Of a stretch of DNA of 64,000 nucleotides, positions 46,913 to 56,102 are shown piece by piece. Numbering within the stretch: position 1 is the stretch's first letter; the number at the start of each line of letters is the position of its first letter. This stretch comes from Thermotogaceae bacterium (GTDB taxonomy: Bacteria; Thermotogota; Thermotogae; Thermotogales; Thermotogaceae). Made by a program: the position numbers and the translations under genes. The notes beneath the pieces were generated by a model. That model was not told the origin of the DNA, searched no databases, and was given only the letters and a program-made list of their open reading frames with translations. Location of the stretch: assembly GCA_027077795.1 (NCBI GenBank), contig JALWTT010000002.1, positions 29,775-93,774 on the forward strand, given 5' to 3'.

Positions 46913-46940
46913 AACCTCCCTCCTCCTTTGTCAATCAAAG

Positions 46941-46967
46941 GAGTGAAGGGGAAATTCCCCCTCACTC
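46941..46967 (-). terminator. Hairpin between tuf and rpsJ, possible partial terminator
   Basis: GAGTGA-A-GGGG (46941-46951) pairs with CCCC-C-TCACTC (46957-46967), one mismatch, 5-base loop. On the transcribed strand only CTTTG follows, so termination would be weak. The stem includes the tuf stop codon. It may trim transcription or protect tuf mRNA. Confidence 0.5.
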
Positions 46968-48164
46968 TATTATCTTTGTCACAACTCCGGCTCCGACGGT
47001 TCTTCCACCTTCCCTTATAGCAAATCTCATTCCCTCGTCGATAGCAACCGGGTATATGAGTTTAACCGTGAGTTCGACGTTGTCACCAGGCATGACCATC
47101 TCGACACCCTCAGGAAGTTCCGTGACCTCTCCGGTGACATCGGCGGTTCTTATGTAGAACTGTGGTTTGTAACCCTTTGTGAATGGCGTATGCCTTCCAC
47201 CTTCCTCCTTCTTCAAGATGTAGACCTGGGCCTTGAAGAGAGTGTGGGGATGAATACTTCCAGGAGCAGCGAGAACCTGTCCTCTCTCGACTTCGTCCTT
47301 GTCTATACCTCTGAGCAGACATCCGACGTTGTCGCCAGCAATTCCCTCATCGAGGATCTTCCTGAACATCTCAACGCTGGTGACAACAGTTTTCCTGATT
47401 TCATCGGTGAGACCAATTATCTCAACTTCATCACCTGGTTTGATCTTTCCGCGCTCGATCCTACCGGTGACAACAGTTCCCCTACCGGTTATCGAGAAGA
47501 CATCTTCTATCGGCATCAAGAAAGGTTTGTCAACTTCCCTCACTGGGTCAGGTATGTAGTTATCAAGGGCATCGAGGAGCTCAACTATCGGCTGGTAGAC
47601 CGGATCATTTGGATCGTCCGGCCCCTCAAGAGCCTTAAGAGCGGAACCCCTTATAACTGGAACCTCGTCTCCCGGATACTCATACTTGTCAAGAAGTTCC
47701 CTGACTTCCATCTCGACGAGATCGATGAGTTCCTCATCATCGACCATATCGGTTTTGTTGAGGAAGACAACTATCGCGGGGACGTTGACCTGCCTGGAGA
47801 GAAGGACATGTTCTCTTGTCTGCGGCATCGGTCCGTCAGTAGCTGCAACAACAAGTATGGAACCATCCATCTGAGCGGCACCAGTGATCATGTTTTTGAT
47901 GTAGTCAGCGTGACCCGGACAGTCGATATGGGCGTAGTGCCTCTTCTCAGTCTCATATTCAACGTGGGTGATATTTATGGTTATACCCCTTGCTTTCTCC
48001 TCGGGAGCCTTGTCAATCTGGTCAAAAGGTACATAGTTGGCAAGTCCTTTGAACGACAGGTATTTCGTCATAGCAGCCGTGAGTGTGGTCTTTCCGTGGT
48101 CAATATGTCCTATGGTACCAACATTCACGTGAGGTTTCTTTCTTTCGAACTTCTCCTTTGCCAT
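46962..48164 (-). CDS. tuf: Elongation factor Tu
   Basis: This 400-residue EF-Tu delivers aminoacyl-tRNA. GTPase motifs are GHIDHGKTT (G1), DCPGHADY (G3) and NKTD (G4). The start [20 protein letters not shown] at 48164 has AAAGGAGGGG upstream; 11 residues further upstream in the frame overlap fusA and are unlikely to be translated. It is the only tuf copy in the window. Confidence 0.98.
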   Translation of the reverse strand: MAKEKFERKKPHVNVGTIGHIDHGKTTLTAAMTKYLSFKGLANYVPFDQIDKAPEEKARGITINITHVEYETEKRHYAHIDCPGHADYIKNMITGAAQMDGSILVVAATDGPMPQTREHVLLSRQVNVPAIVVFLNKTDMVDDEELIDLVEMEVRELLDKYEYPGDEVPVIRGSALKALEGPDDPNDPVYQPIVELLDALDNYIPDPVREVDKPFLMPIEDVFSITGRGTVVTGRIERGKIKPGDEVEIIGLTDEIRKTVVTSVEMFRKILDEGIAGDNVGCLLRGIDKDEVERGQVLAAPGSIHPHTLFKAQVYILKKEEGGRHTPFTKGYKPQFYIRTADVTGEVTELPEGVEMVMPGDNVELTVKLIYPVAIDEGMRFAIREGGRTVGAGVVTKIIE

Positions 48165-48193
48165 GCTTACCCCTCCTTTACAGAGTTCTATCA

Positions 48194-50272
48194 TCAATAT
48201 CCAACAACTTTCTGCTTTACCCTCTCCGGTACCTCCTGATAGTGTGAGAACCTCATTATGTAAGTTGCCCTCCCCTGGCTGAGAGATCTCAGTACGGTTG
48301 CATATCCAAAGAGCTCGGAGAGCGGAGCATACGCTTTTATTATCCTGACACTACCCCTCGATTCCATACCCTCAACTTTCGCCCTCCTCGAATTTAAATC
48401 GGCGATTATACCACCCATATATTCCTCTGGTGTTGTTATCTCAAGCTCCATAACCGGCTCCAAGAGAACCGGCTTCGCTTTCTTGACCGCTTCTCTGAAA
48501 GCCATCGACGCGGCTATTTTAAACGCCATTTCCGACGAGTCAACCTCGTGGTAAGAGCCATCAAGGAGTATCGCCTTTATACCGACAACCGGGTAACCTG
48601 CGAGTATTCCAGATTCCATGGCTTCCTTAGCACCAGCCTCAACTGCAGGGATGTACTCCTTTGGTATGACTCCACCAACCGTTCTGTCCTCAAATTCGAA
48701 ATGTTTGTCGAGGCCTATCGGTTCGAATCTCATCACCACATGTCCATACTGACCTCTTCCACCGGTTTGGCGTATGTACTTACCCTCGGCTTCAGCAGGT
48801 TCCCTTATGGTCTCCCTGTAAGAGACCTGAGGCTGACCAACCCTGACATTGACACCAAATTCCCTCTTCAGCCTGTCTATGATTATCTCCAGGTGTAGTT
48901 CTCCCATCCCGGAAAGTATTGTCTCTCCCGTCTCTTTATCCACCATCACTTTGAGAGTTGGATCCTCTTCTGTTAAAGCGTTGAGAACTTTTACAAGTTT
49001 ATCTTCATCCGCCTTGGTGTAAGGCTCGACTGCTATGGATATAACTGGCTCTGGGAACTCCATTCTCTCGAGGATAATCGGAGTTTTGTCATCGCAAAGC
49101 GTATCACCTGTCTTTGAGATTTTCAAACCAACAGCCGCAGCTATATCACCTGCCCTGACATACTCAACATCTTCTCTCTTATCCGCATGCATGAATACAA
49201 GCCTTGATATTCTCTCTCTTTGACCTTTGGTTGAATTCCACACATAACTTCCCTTGTTGAGCCTCCCGGAATACACCCTGAAATACGTCAGCTTTCCTAT
49301 GTACGGATCGACCTGGACTTTGAAAACAAGTGCCGAGAACGGCTCTTCTTCACTTGGGTTTCTCAAGATTTCTTCACCAGTTTTTGCATGCCAACCTCTT
49401 ACAGGAGGCATATCGAGCGGTGACGGAAGGAAGTTTACTATCGCATCAAGAAGCGGCTGGACTCCCATGTTGTTCTTAGCAGAGCCGGTGAGAACCGGCA
49501 CCAGCTTTCCCTCTATAGTACCTCTTCTTAAATATCCCTTCATGAGCTCCTCAGAGATGTCTTCTCCTTCTAAATAAAGTTCTGCGATCTCATCGTACTC
49601 TTCTCCCAGCTTGGCGATGAGATTTTCTCTCCACTCGTCTGCCAAGTCCACTAAATCCTCCGGTATCTCCCCATAGACATACTCGCTTCCATCTTCGCTG
49701 ATCCATCTGATGGCTTTCATCTTTATCAGGTCTATGACTCCTCTGAAATCCTTCTCGGCGCCTATTGGAATCTGTATCGGAACAGGATTAGCTCCAAGCT
49801 TGTCAACGAGCGTTTGAGTTGCCATGAAAAAGTCAGCACCGATTTTGTCCATCTTGTTCATAAACGCAATTCTTGGAACTCCATACTTATCTGCTTGTCT
49901 CCAAACGGTCTCGGATTGAGGTTCAACACCCGCGGTCGCATCGAACACAGCAATCGCCCCATCGAGTACTCTCAACGACCTTTCAACTTCAGCCGTGAAG
50001 TCCACATGTCCGGGCGTATCAATTATGTTTATACGATAATCTTTCCAAAAGCACGTGGTAGCCGCCGCGGTGATAGTTATACCACGCTCTTTTTCCTGAA
50101 CCATCCAATCCATCGTTGCTGTACCATCATCAACGCTTCCAATTGTGTGTTTCCTCCCTGTGTAATACAAAATTCTCTCGGTAGTGGTTGTCTTACCGGC
50201 ATCTATGTGAGCCATTATACCTATATTCCTTATTCTATCCAAAGATACATATTTAGCGGCTACCTCTTTCAC
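48194..50272 (-). CDS. fusA: Elongation factor G
   Basis: This 692-residue translocase starts [20 protein letters not shown] at GTG 50272, overlapping the rpsG stop by six bases. GTPase motifs are [18 protein letters not shown] and NKMD. Domains III-V follow, including [14 protein letters not shown] and [12 protein letters not shown]. The longer upstream frame lies in rpsG and is not used. Confidence 0.97.
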   Translation of the reverse strand: MKEVAAKYVSLDRIRNIGIMAHIDAGKTTTTERILYYTGRKHTIGSVDDGTATMDWMVQEKERGITITAAATTCFWKDYRINIIDTPGHVDFTAEVERSLRVLDGAIAVFDATAGVEPQSETVWRQADKYGVPRIAFMNKMDKIGADFFMATQTLVDKLGANPVPIQIPIGAEKDFRGVIDLIKMKAIRWISEDGSEYVYGEIPEDLVDLADEWRENLIAKLGEEYDEIAELYLEGEDISEELMKGYLRRGTIEGKLVPVLTGSAKNNMGVQPLLDAIVNFLPSPLDMPPVRGWHAKTGEEILRNPSEEEPFSALVFKVQVDPYIGKLTYFRVYSGRLNKGSYVWNSTKGQRERISRLVFMHADKREDVEYVRAGDIAAAVGLKISKTGDTLCDDKTPIILERMEFPEPVISIAVEPYTKADEDKLVKVLNALTEEDPTLKVMVDKETGETILSGMGELHLEIIIDRLKREFGVNVRVGQPQVSYRETIREPAEAEGKYIRQTGGRGQYGHVVMRFEPIGLDKHFEFEDRTVGGVIPKEYIPAVEAGAKEAMESGILAGYPVVGIKAILLDGSYHEVDSSEMAFKIAASMAFREAVKKAKPVLLEPVMELEITTPEEYMGGIIADLNSRRAKVEGMESRGSVRIIKAYAPLSELFGYATVLRSLSQGRATYIMRFSHYQEVPERVKQKVVGY

Positions 50273-50276
50273 CCCA

Positions 50277-50744
50277 TCACCACCTGTAGTGAGCGAAGGC
50301 TCTGTTGGCTTCCGCCATCCTGTGAACATCCTCTCTCTTCTTAACTGCCACTCCAGTGTTGTTGTAAGCATTCATGAGTTCTTCTGCGAGTCTGATTTTC
50401 ATCGGCCTACCACTCTTCGCTCTGGCAGCGTTGACTATCCACCTTATCGCGAGAGAAGTTTTCCTCGGTTCTTGAACTTCTATAGGAACCTGGTAAGTAG
50501 CTCCTCCTACTCTCCTTGGTCTAACTTCCAAAATAGGCCTAACGTTGTCTAAAGCTTTGTGGTAAACCTCGAGAGGGTCTTTACCCATTTTTTCCCTTAT
50601 TACTTCAAAAGCCCCATAGACTATCTTTTGTGCTATGGTCTTCTTTCCATCCCACATGATCCTATTTATGAGCTTTGCAACGAGAACATCGTTGTAAATC
50701 GGGTCAGGTGGAACTTGCCTCTTCTCAGCTCTCCTTCTTCTCAC
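50277..50744 (-). CDS. rpsG: 30S ribosomal protein S7
   Basis: This 155-residue S7 nucleates 30S head assembly. It contains [20 protein letters not shown] at the N-terminus and [20 protein letters not shown] with [13 protein letters not shown]. The start is GTG at 50744, 12 bases after rpsL. Confidence 0.98.
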   Translation of the reverse strand: MRRRRAEKRQVPPDPIYNDVLVAKLINRIMWDGKKTIAQKIVYGAFEVIREKMGKDPLEVYHKALDNVRPILEVRPRRVGGATYQVPIEVQEPRKTSLAIRWIVNAARAKSGRPMKIRLAEELMNAYNNTGVAVKKREDVHRMAEANRAFAHYRW

Positions 50745-50756
50745 TACCTGCTCACC

Positions 50757-51131
50757 TCACTTTTTGGGTCTCTTCGCACCGTATTTAGATCTTGACTGTC
50801 TCCTGCCATCGACACCAGCTGCATCGAGAGCTCCCCTTATTATCTTGTATCTAACACCTGGAAGGTCTTTAACTCTTCCTCCTCTAACCAGAACGACGGA
50901 GTGTTCCTGGAGGTTGTGCCCTATTCCAGGTATGTAAGCCGTAACTTCTATACCATTTGAAAGCCTAACCCTTGCAATCTTTCTGAGAGCTGAATTAGGT
51001 TTCTTTGGCGTCATAGTGGATACCCTTATGCAAACTCCCCTCTTCTGTGGATGCCCTTGAAGAGCAGGAGCTTTGCTCTTCTTTCTCTTCATTTTTCTTC
51101 CAAACCTTATGAGCTGGTTTATAGTTGGCAT
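50757..51131 (-). CDS. rpsL: 30S ribosomal protein S12
   Basis: This 124-residue decoding-centre protein is the first gene of the supercluster. It has [20 protein letters not shown], the accuracy loop [17 protein letters not shown] with the lysine changed in streptomycin resistance, and the [17 protein letters not shown] end. The start is ATG at 51131 behind GAGGAGGGAG. Confidence 0.98.
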   Translation of the reverse strand: MPTINQLIRFGRKMKRKKSKAPALQGHPQKRGVCIRVSTMTPKKPNSALRKIARVRLSNGIEVTAYIPGIGHNLQEHSVVLVRGGRVKDLPGVRYKIIRGALDAAGVDGRRQSRSKYGAKRPKK

Positions 51132-51161
51132 CCTCTTTCTCCCTCCTCAAAACAAAACCTC

Positions 51162-51179
51162 GGTGTTTCTATAAACACC
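51162..51179 (-). promoter_or_regulatory. Small leader hairpin upstream of rpsL
   Basis: GGTGTTT (51162-51168) pairs with AAACACC (51173-51179) around a 4-base loop, in the ~100-base leader of the supercluster mRNA, about 30 bases before the rpsL start. It could affect translation or transcript stability. No ligand or protein site is recognised. Confidence 0.35.
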
Positions 51180-51232
51180 CTAAAAACTCTCTAATCAACA
51201 GATCTAATCACGGTTCAGCCATGCCGCGGTGA

Positions 51233-51262
51233 ATAGTATCATACAACTTCGCGATTTGTAAA
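51233..51262 (-). promoter_or_regulatory. Promoter of the ribosomal protein supercluster
   Basis: On the minus strand TTTACA (51262-51257) and TACTAT (51238-51233) are separated by 18 bases. Transcription would begin near 51226, giving a leader of roughly 95 bases before rpsL. Confidence 0.5.
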
Positions 51263-51326
51263 GAGGTTAAAAACATCTAGAGATCTCTCGAAGAACTCCT
51301 GGAACTCCGTGAACTCTATTATTATA

Positions 51327-51353
51327 TTAGCAGTCTATTATAGTGAGTGCTAA
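51327..51353. promoter_or_regulatory. CIRCE operator (HrcA site) upstream of clpC
   Basis: TTAGCAGTC, nine bases (TATTATAGT), then GAGTGCTAA. This matches the CIRCE consensus TTAGCACTC-N9-GAGTGCTAA except for one base in the left arm. It lies 23 bases before the chosen clpC start, so HrcA repression and heat induction of clpC are expected. Confidence 0.9.
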
Positions 51354-51375
51354 AATATGACTTGGAGGTGATATG

Positions 51376-53778
51376 ATGATGAGGAACTTAAGCGACAAGA
51401 TGATGGAAATAATGCAGAGGGCTTCTGAAAACCTCAGGATGAGAAGGCAGAACCTTTTAAGGCCAGAGCACGTTCTCATATCCATCATCGAGGATGGAGA
51501 GAACGAGGTTGTGAAAATACTGAAAGAGCTCAAGGTCGATATAGCTCTTCTGATTTCAGAGCTCGAGGCTGCTACGAGGGGTTATCACGGAGTTTACTAC
51601 GGAGATTCCGATGAAACCTATCTCTCAAGAGAACTCGCTAGAGTCCTGGAATCCGCTCGAAAGGAATCTCTGAAGTTCGGGGAGAAGAAGGTAGGACCAC
51701 TTCACTTCCTGCTCGCGCTTCTCCTCGAGACAGGTACACCTATATACAACATACTCAGAAGGTTCGGGCTTGATTACGAAAAGGTTCTTAGCAAGATCAA
51801 GGAAATGCAGGACAGTGGAGAGCTCGGTGAGGAGAGCGCTCTTGCAAAGTACACAGTTGACCTGACGAAGCTGGCAAAAGAAGGAAAGCTCATGCCAGTT
51901 ATAGGAAGGGAAAAAGAACTCCAGAGGGTGATAGAGATACTCTCAAGAAAAACCAAGAACAACCCCGTTTTAGTCGGGGATCCGGGAGTCGGAAAGACAG
52001 CTATAGTTGAAGGACTCGCTCAAAAGATAGTTAAAGGAGAGGTTCCAAAAGAGCTCAAAGGAAAGAGAGTCCTGATGCTCGATATGGGAAGGCTCCTTGC
52101 GGGCTCGAAGTTCAGAGGAGAGTTTGAAGAAAGACTCAAGGCGGTCATAGACGAGATTAAAAAGCTCGGAGATAAGGTGATACTCTTCATCGACGAGCTT
52201 CACACGATAGTTGGAGCCGGGGCAGCTGAAGGGGCTATGGACGCGGCAAACCTCTTAAAACCGGCGCTCGCTCGGGGAGAGCTCAGAGCGATAGGGGCAA
52301 CAACTGTTGAAGAATACAGAAAGTACATAGAGAAGGACAAAGCTCTCGCAAGGAGATTTCAGCCGGTCTACGTCGATGAGCCTTCGGTTGAGGAAACGAT
52401 AGAGATACTCAAGGGTTTGAGACCGGTTTACGAAGATCACCACAAAGTCAAGATAACGGATGAAGCTATAGAAGCGGCTGCAAAACTCTCAGCGAGGTAC
52501 ATAACAGACAGATTTCTTCCGGACAAGGCGATAGATCTCATAGATGAGGCTGCTTCCAAGACGAGGCTTTCTAGCCAAATGAAGGATCCAAGAGTAGTTG
52601 CCATGGAGAAGGATATGAAAGATCTCGAGGACGAGATAGACGATCTCACGATAAAGGGGCAGTACAAAGAAGCTGCGGATAAAAAGCAAAAACTCATAAA
52701 GATGAGAAAGGATTACGACGCGCTCATCAAGAAGCTCGGAATAAAAAATGGCAACACCGTCGATGAAGACGCCATAGCTAAGGTCGTTGAGAGCTGGACG
52801 GGAATACCGGCGAGCAAGATGGTCCAGTCTGAGAGAGAAAAACTCCTGAAGCTTGAAGAACTCATACACCAGAGAATAGTTGACCAAGAAGAGGCCGTTA
52901 AAGTGATAGCGGACGTGGTCAGAAAAGCGAGAGCCGGTATAAAGGATCCCAAGCGTCCGATAGGGACTTTCCTCTTCCTCGGACCGACTGGCGTTGGGAA
53001 AACCGAGCTCGCGAAAGCTCTGGCCGAGGTGCTCTTTGGAAGTGAGGACGCTATGATAAGGATCGACATGAGTGAATACATGGAAAAACACAGCGTCTCA
53101 AGGCTCATAGGAGCGCCTCCGGGATATGTCGGCTACGAGGAAGGAGGGCAGCTCACAGAAGCTGTCAGGAGGAGACCGTACAGTGTGGTTCTCCTTGACG
53201 AGGTGGAAAAAGCCCATCCGGAAGTCTTCAATGTGCTGCTCCAGGTCTTTGACGATGGAAGACTCACGGATGGAAAAGGAAACACAGTCGATTTCAGGAA
53301 CACGATAATAATCATGACGAGCAACATAGCCAGTGATACGATACTCAGAAATCTCGAGAGAGGGAAGGACTTCGAGGAGATAGAGCAGCTCGTTAGAGAA
53401 GAGCTCAAGAGGTACTTCAGACCGGAGTTCATAAACAGGATAGATTCGGTGGTGATCTTCAAGCCGCTCAAGAAAGAGCAAGTAAAGCAGATAGTCGATC
53501 TGATGATAAAGAAGCTCGAGAAGAGGTTGAAAGACAAGAATTTGAAGCTCCAGATATCCGACAGCGCGAAAGAGTATCTTGCGAACAAAGGTTACGACCC
53601 AGCTTTCGGTGCAAGACCACTTAGAAGGGTGATAGAGAGGGAAGTTGAAACACCACTCGCGACAAAACTCATAGCTGGGGAGATAGAAGAAGGAGACACG
53701 GTGATGATAGATATAAAAGGTGGAAAGATAGATATAAGGAAAGCGGATCAAAGTTCGATGGTCCAGAAAGCGTCATAA
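51376..53778 (+). CDS. clpC: AAA+ chaperone ClpC (Clp protease/disaggregase ATPase)
   Basis: This protein of about 800 residues has a Clp N-domain (1-140), two AAA+ modules and a short coiled middle domain near 410-455 ([20 protein letters not shown]), as in ClpC rather than ClpB. Walker A motifs are GDPGVGKTA and GPTGVGKTE; Walker B motifs are LFIDELHT and LLDEVEKAH. Three ATG codons stand in a row; 51376 is seven bases after GGAGG. The ClpP-docking loop, usually holding an [LIV]-G-[FL] tripeptide, is shortened here ([17 protein letters not shown]) and shows no such tripeptide, so partnership with ClpP is uncertain. It is preceded by CIRCE and followed by a strong terminator. Confidence 0.93.
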   Translation: MMRNLSDKMMEIMQRASENLRMRRQNLLRPEHVLISIIEDGENEVVKILKELKVDIALLISELEAATRGYHGVYYGDSDETYLSRELARVLESARKESLKFGEKKVGPLHFLLALLLETGTPIYNILRRFGLDYEKVLSKIKEMQDSGELGEESALAKYTVDLTKLAKEGKLMPVIGREKELQRVIEILSRKTKNNPVLVGDPGVGKTAIVEGLAQKIVKGEVPKELKGKRVLMLDMGRLLAGSKFRGEFEERLKAVIDEIKKLGDKVILFIDELHTIVGAGAAEGAMDAANLLKPALARGELRAIGATTVEEYRKYIEKDKALARRFQPVYVDEPSVEETIEILKGLRPVYEDHHKVKITDEAIEAAAKLSARYITDRFLPDKAIDLIDEAASKTRLSSQMKDPRVVAMEKDMKDLEDEIDDLTIKGQYKEAADKKQKLIKMRKDYDALIKKLGIKNGNTVDEDAIAKVVESWTGIPASKMVQSEREKLLKLEELIHQRIVDQEEAVKVIADVVRKARAGIKDPKRPIGTFLFLGPTGVGKTELAKALAEVLFGSEDAMIRIDMSEYMEKHSVSRLIGAPPGYVGYEEGGQLTEAVRRRPYSVVLLDEVEKAHPEVFNVLLQVFDDGRLTDGKGNTVDFRNTIIIMTSNIASDTILRNLERGKDFEEIEQLVREELKRYFRPEFINRIDSVVIFKPLKKEQVKQIVDLMIKKLEKRLKDKNLKLQISDSAKEYLANKGYDPAFGARPLRRVIEREVETPLATKLIAGEIEEGDTVMIDIKGGKIDIRKADQSSMVQKAS

Positions 53779-53806
53779 AAAGGCTCCCGAACCTGGGAGC
53801 CTTTTT
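53777..53806. terminator. Bidirectional terminator after clpC
   Basis: AAAAAGGCTCCC (53777-53788) and GGGAGCCTTTTT (53795-53806) form a 12-bp stem with a 6-base loop. A- and T-runs on either side let it work on both strands. It overlaps the clpC stop and touches the end of a minus-strand remnant. Confidence 0.92.
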
Positions 53807-53807
53807 G

Positions 53808-53957
53808 TTAACCCACTTTGAAATGTTCCACCACCAGATCGTCGATCGACTTTTGAACTTTTTCATATTTGTATCTGCTGGCACTCTTCTTCAAGAGAGG
53901 AGTGAGACTCGCAAAATTTGGATAGCGTGTTAGAATATATCGCGAGGTGTTCTAAGT
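53808..53957 (-). pseudogene. C-terminal remnant of an unrecognised minus-strand gene
   Basis: A minus-strand frame ends at TAA 53810-53808 and is open back to a TAG near 53957. Its protein-like end includes YPNFASLTPLLKKSASRY and SIDDLVVEHFKVG. It stops two bases short of a bidirectional terminator, as an intact convergent gene would. Upstream it runs into the TnpB-like fragment on the other strand, so it may be the tail of a gene cut by that element. The family is not recognised and the call rests on composition and position only. Confidence 0.35.
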
Positions 53958-54502
53958 TGCAAGAGGCCATGAGGATTTACAAAATGCCAGTACCAAGAGA
54001 ATTGCACCCAAAATTCAGGGAACTTCAGAAAAGCGCTGGTAGAATATACAGCAAAATTGTTTTTCTGGTGAGGAAAACCTACAAGCGCAAAGGCTTTTGG
54101 ATATTCGAGAACGCGGTGAAGAAATTCATCGCTCTTTGGATTAGAGGTGCCCCGGTACACGCCCCCTCCAAGCAAGCTGTTGTTGAAGAATATTTTGATG
54201 CATTAAAAACCTGCTTCACTGGGAGGAAATCCAATTCGGGTCTCAAGCTACCTTTCAGAACTTCGATATGCAGGTCTTTCACTTGGAAGAACATAGCTGT
54301 AAAGCTATTTAGAGGTGGAACTCTCAGATTACCATTTGGAAATGGGGCAGAGCCCTGGTATACTCCCACAATTCTTTCTCAAGGTTTAGATATCAGAAGA
54401 GTTGAAATTGTGTACAACAAGCGGGTGAATAAGCGCCTCTTGTACGTTGCAAAAGCCGGTGACAGCTCGGTAGTAGGGTGTTGGTGTCCCCAGCAGATGT
54501 GA
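53918..54502 (+). pseudogene. Truncated TnpB/IS200-IS605 OrfB-like N-terminal fragment
   Basis: This 194-residue frame resembles the N-terminal part of TnpB-type proteins: a long helical basic region (KFRELQKSAGRIYSKIVFLV, KTYKRKGFW), then LKLPFRTSICRSFTWKNIAV and the beta-strand segment LFRGGTLRLPFGNGAEPW. It ends before any RuvC-like catalytic motif or the C-terminal zinc ribbon, so no nuclease can be made. The original start may be a few codons inside. It lies between clpC and minD, and a long imperfect hairpin stands at its 3' edge. The family call is by pattern only. Confidence 0.5.
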
Positions 54503-54521
54503 GGTACAATTCGCATCTGCT
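54492..54521. repeat. Imperfect 12-bp inverted repeat at the end of the TnpB-like remnant
   Basis: AGCAGATGTGAG (54492-54503) pairs with TTCGCATCTGCT (54510-54521) around GTACAA, with 8 bp of perfect pairing at the base and two G-U pairs in the upper part. There is no U-run. Position at the end of the remnant fits a subterminal hairpin of an IS200/IS605-type end. A translational control element before minD is the alternative. Confidence 0.5.
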
Positions 54522-54557
54522 AAGCAAATGATAGGGATCTTCGAAAGGGGTGGTCTT

Positions 54558-55373
54558 GTGGCCAAGGTTCTAGTTGTTACGTCTGGAAAGGGTGGGGTTG
54601 GGAAGACAACCATCACCGCAAACCTTGGATGCACCTTGGCAAAGATGGGGGAAAAGGTAGCCCTTATAGATGCGGATATCGGACTTAAAAACCTCGATGT
54701 CGTACTTGGACTTGAAAACAGGGTGGTTTATACCCTACTGGATGTTGTTCAGGGAAGGGTTAAACCTCAAGAAGCTCTTGTCAGACACAAAGTTTTGAGA
54801 AATATGTACCTGCTCGCCGCATCTCAGATAGCCACCAAAGAGATGGTGTCACCGGAGGATATGAAAGCCCTTGTTAAGGAGCTTGAGAGAGATTTCGATT
54901 ATATTTTGATAGACTCTCCTGCTGGTATAGAGAGAGGGTTCAGAAATGCAGTTTCCCCGGCTCACATGGCTCTCGTCGTGACCACCCCGGAACTTACGGC
55001 CATCTCCGATGCCGACAGAGTGATAGGACTTCTTGAAAATTTTGGATTCGATGATGATAGCATAAAACTCGTTATAAACAGGGTTAAACCGAAGATGATA
55101 AAAAGCGGTGATATGTTGACACAAGATGATATAAAAAGCGCTCTGGCTTTGGATGTGTTAGGGATTATCCCAGATTCAGAAGATGTGATAATTGCAACGA
55201 ACAAGGGTATTCCAGTAGTTCTCGATGGAGTACCACTGACCTCCACCTTCGAGAACATTGCAAGGAGACTCCAAGGTGAGGCCGTTCCAGTGGAAAAAGA
55301 TCTGAAAGTTTCAGAAAACAAAGGGTTCTGGGATTTCTTCAAGCACCTCTTCAGAAGAAGGGGTGAGAAATGA
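54558..55373 (+). CDS. minD: Septum site-determining protein MinD
   Basis: This 271-residue deviant-Walker ATPase (SGKGGVGKTT at 9-18) has IDADIGLKNLDV and DSPAGIERGF. The C-terminal amphipathic membrane-targeting helix (NKGFWDFFKHLFRRRGEK) is clear. GTG at 54558 was chosen to match the family start MAKVLVVTSGKGG, with GGGGTGG upstream. It is followed by minE with a 4-base overlap. No minC lies next to it; the space upstream holds mobile-element debris. Confidence 0.95.
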   Translation: MAKVLVVTSGKGGVGKTTITANLGCTLAKMGEKVALIDADIGLKNLDVVLGLENRVVYTLLDVVQGRVKPQEALVRHKVLRNMYLLAASQIATKEMVSPEDMKALVKELERDFDYILIDSPAGIERGFRNAVSPAHMALVVTTPELTAISDADRVIGLLENFGFDDDSIKLVINRVKPKMIKSGDMLTQDDIKSALALDVLGIIPDSEDVIIATNKGIPVVLDGVPLTSTFENIARRLQGEAVPVEKDLKVSENKGFWDFFKHLFRRRGEK

Positions 55374-55654
55374 TGAGACTGTGGTTTTTCAGAAGAAAGA
55401 AAAAGAAAAAAGGAAGCAGGGAAGACGCAAAAAAAAGACTTGAAACCATGATGAGCACTACTAGAAGAGAAAACCTGAATATGCAAAACATGATCATCCC
55501 GAAGGAAGAATTCGAGAGAAATTCCGAGGCCATAAAAGAAAAGATAACCTCTTGGGTTTCTGAAACGTTCAACGTGGATAGAAGCAAGGTTAAAGTGGAA
55601 TTTGAGGAGAGGGAAGGGCACATAATAATAATCACGAACGTTCTATTCCATTGA
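55370..55654 (+). CDS. minE: Cell division topological specificity factor MinE
   Basis: This 94-residue MinE has a basic amphipathic N-terminus (MMRLWFFRRKKKKKG), the MinD-stimulating segment around AKKRLETMM, and the dimerisation domain with KVKVEFEEREGHIIIITNVL. The start is ATG 55370 or the next ATG at 55373. It overlaps both minD and the upstream extension of yjbQ, so the three form one operon. Confidence 0.9.
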   Translation: MMRLWFFRRKKKKKGSREDAKKRLETMMSTTRRENLNMQNMIIPKEEFERNSEAIKEKITSWVSETFNVDRSKVKVEFEEREGHIIIITNVLFH

Positions 55655-55671
55655 CAAAGGGAGGGAGAGTT

Positions 55672-56070
55672 GTGCTTGAGAGCTTCAACGTTGTGACTAG
55701 AAGAAGGAACGAGATCATAGATATAACTTCCAAGGTGAGAGAAGTGGTGAAAAAATCGAAAATTTCAAGTGGTATTTGTGTGGTCTACACCCCACACACC
55801 ACAGCTGCTGTAACGGTGAACGAACACGCAGATCCAGCGGTGGCAACTGATATAGAAACAGCTTTGAACAGACTTGTTCCTCCGAATGCAGGCTATAAAC
55901 ACCTGGAGGGGAACTCAGATTCACATATAAAGACTTCTCTCATCAGTCCATCTATGACGCTTATAGTTGAAAATGGGGAGCCACTTCTTGGAACCTGGCA
56001 AGGGGTATTCTTCTGTGAGTTCGATGGTCCCCGTACCAGGAAGGTCTATGTGAAGGTGATCGAGGGGTGA
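55672..56070 (+). CDS. YjbQ-family protein (UPF0047)
   Basis: This 132-residue protein of the YjbQ family has the conserved VVYTPHTTAAVTVNEHADP, GNSDSHIKTSLI and GTWQGVFFCEFDGPRTRKV segments, with the histidines thought to bind metal. Weak thiamin-phosphate-synthase activity has been described for relatives, but the cellular role is unsettled. GTG at 55672 is preferred because GGGAGGG lies four bases ahead; a TTG at 55651 is the alternative. Its stop is inside the terminator stem. Confidence 0.88.
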   Translation: MLESFNVVTRRRNEIIDITSKVREVVKKSKISSGICVVYTPHTTAAVTVNEHADPAVATDIETALNRLVPPNAGYKHLEGNSDSHIKTSLISPSMTLIVENGEPLLGTWQGVFFCEFDGPRTRKVYVKVIEG

Positions 56071-56086
56071 GCACCCCTCGATTTTA
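56059..56086 (+). terminator. Terminator of the minDE-yjbQ operon
   Basis: ATCGAGGGG (56059-56067) pairs with CCCCTCGAT (56074-56082), extended by one T-A pair, and is followed by a short T-rich stretch. It overlaps the yjbQ stop codon. The following gene begins only 17 bases later, so termination may be partial. Confidence 0.75.
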
Positions 56087-56102
56087 TCGGGAGGGGTAGA
56101 AT

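Noticed and set aside
48165..48197. Eleven extra N-terminal residues of EF-Tu
   Set aside because: They lie in the fusA end; the ATG at 48164 has a strong ribosome binding site and matches the family start.
47190..48239. 349-residue open frame antisense to tuf
   Set aside because: It is the complement of a highly conserved gene; codon bias of tuf keeps the opposite frame open. No ribosome binding site or family similarity.
50273..50371. 33-residue N-terminal extension of EF-G
   Set aside because: It is out-of-frame rpsG sequence; EF-G family proteins begin at the GTG chosen.
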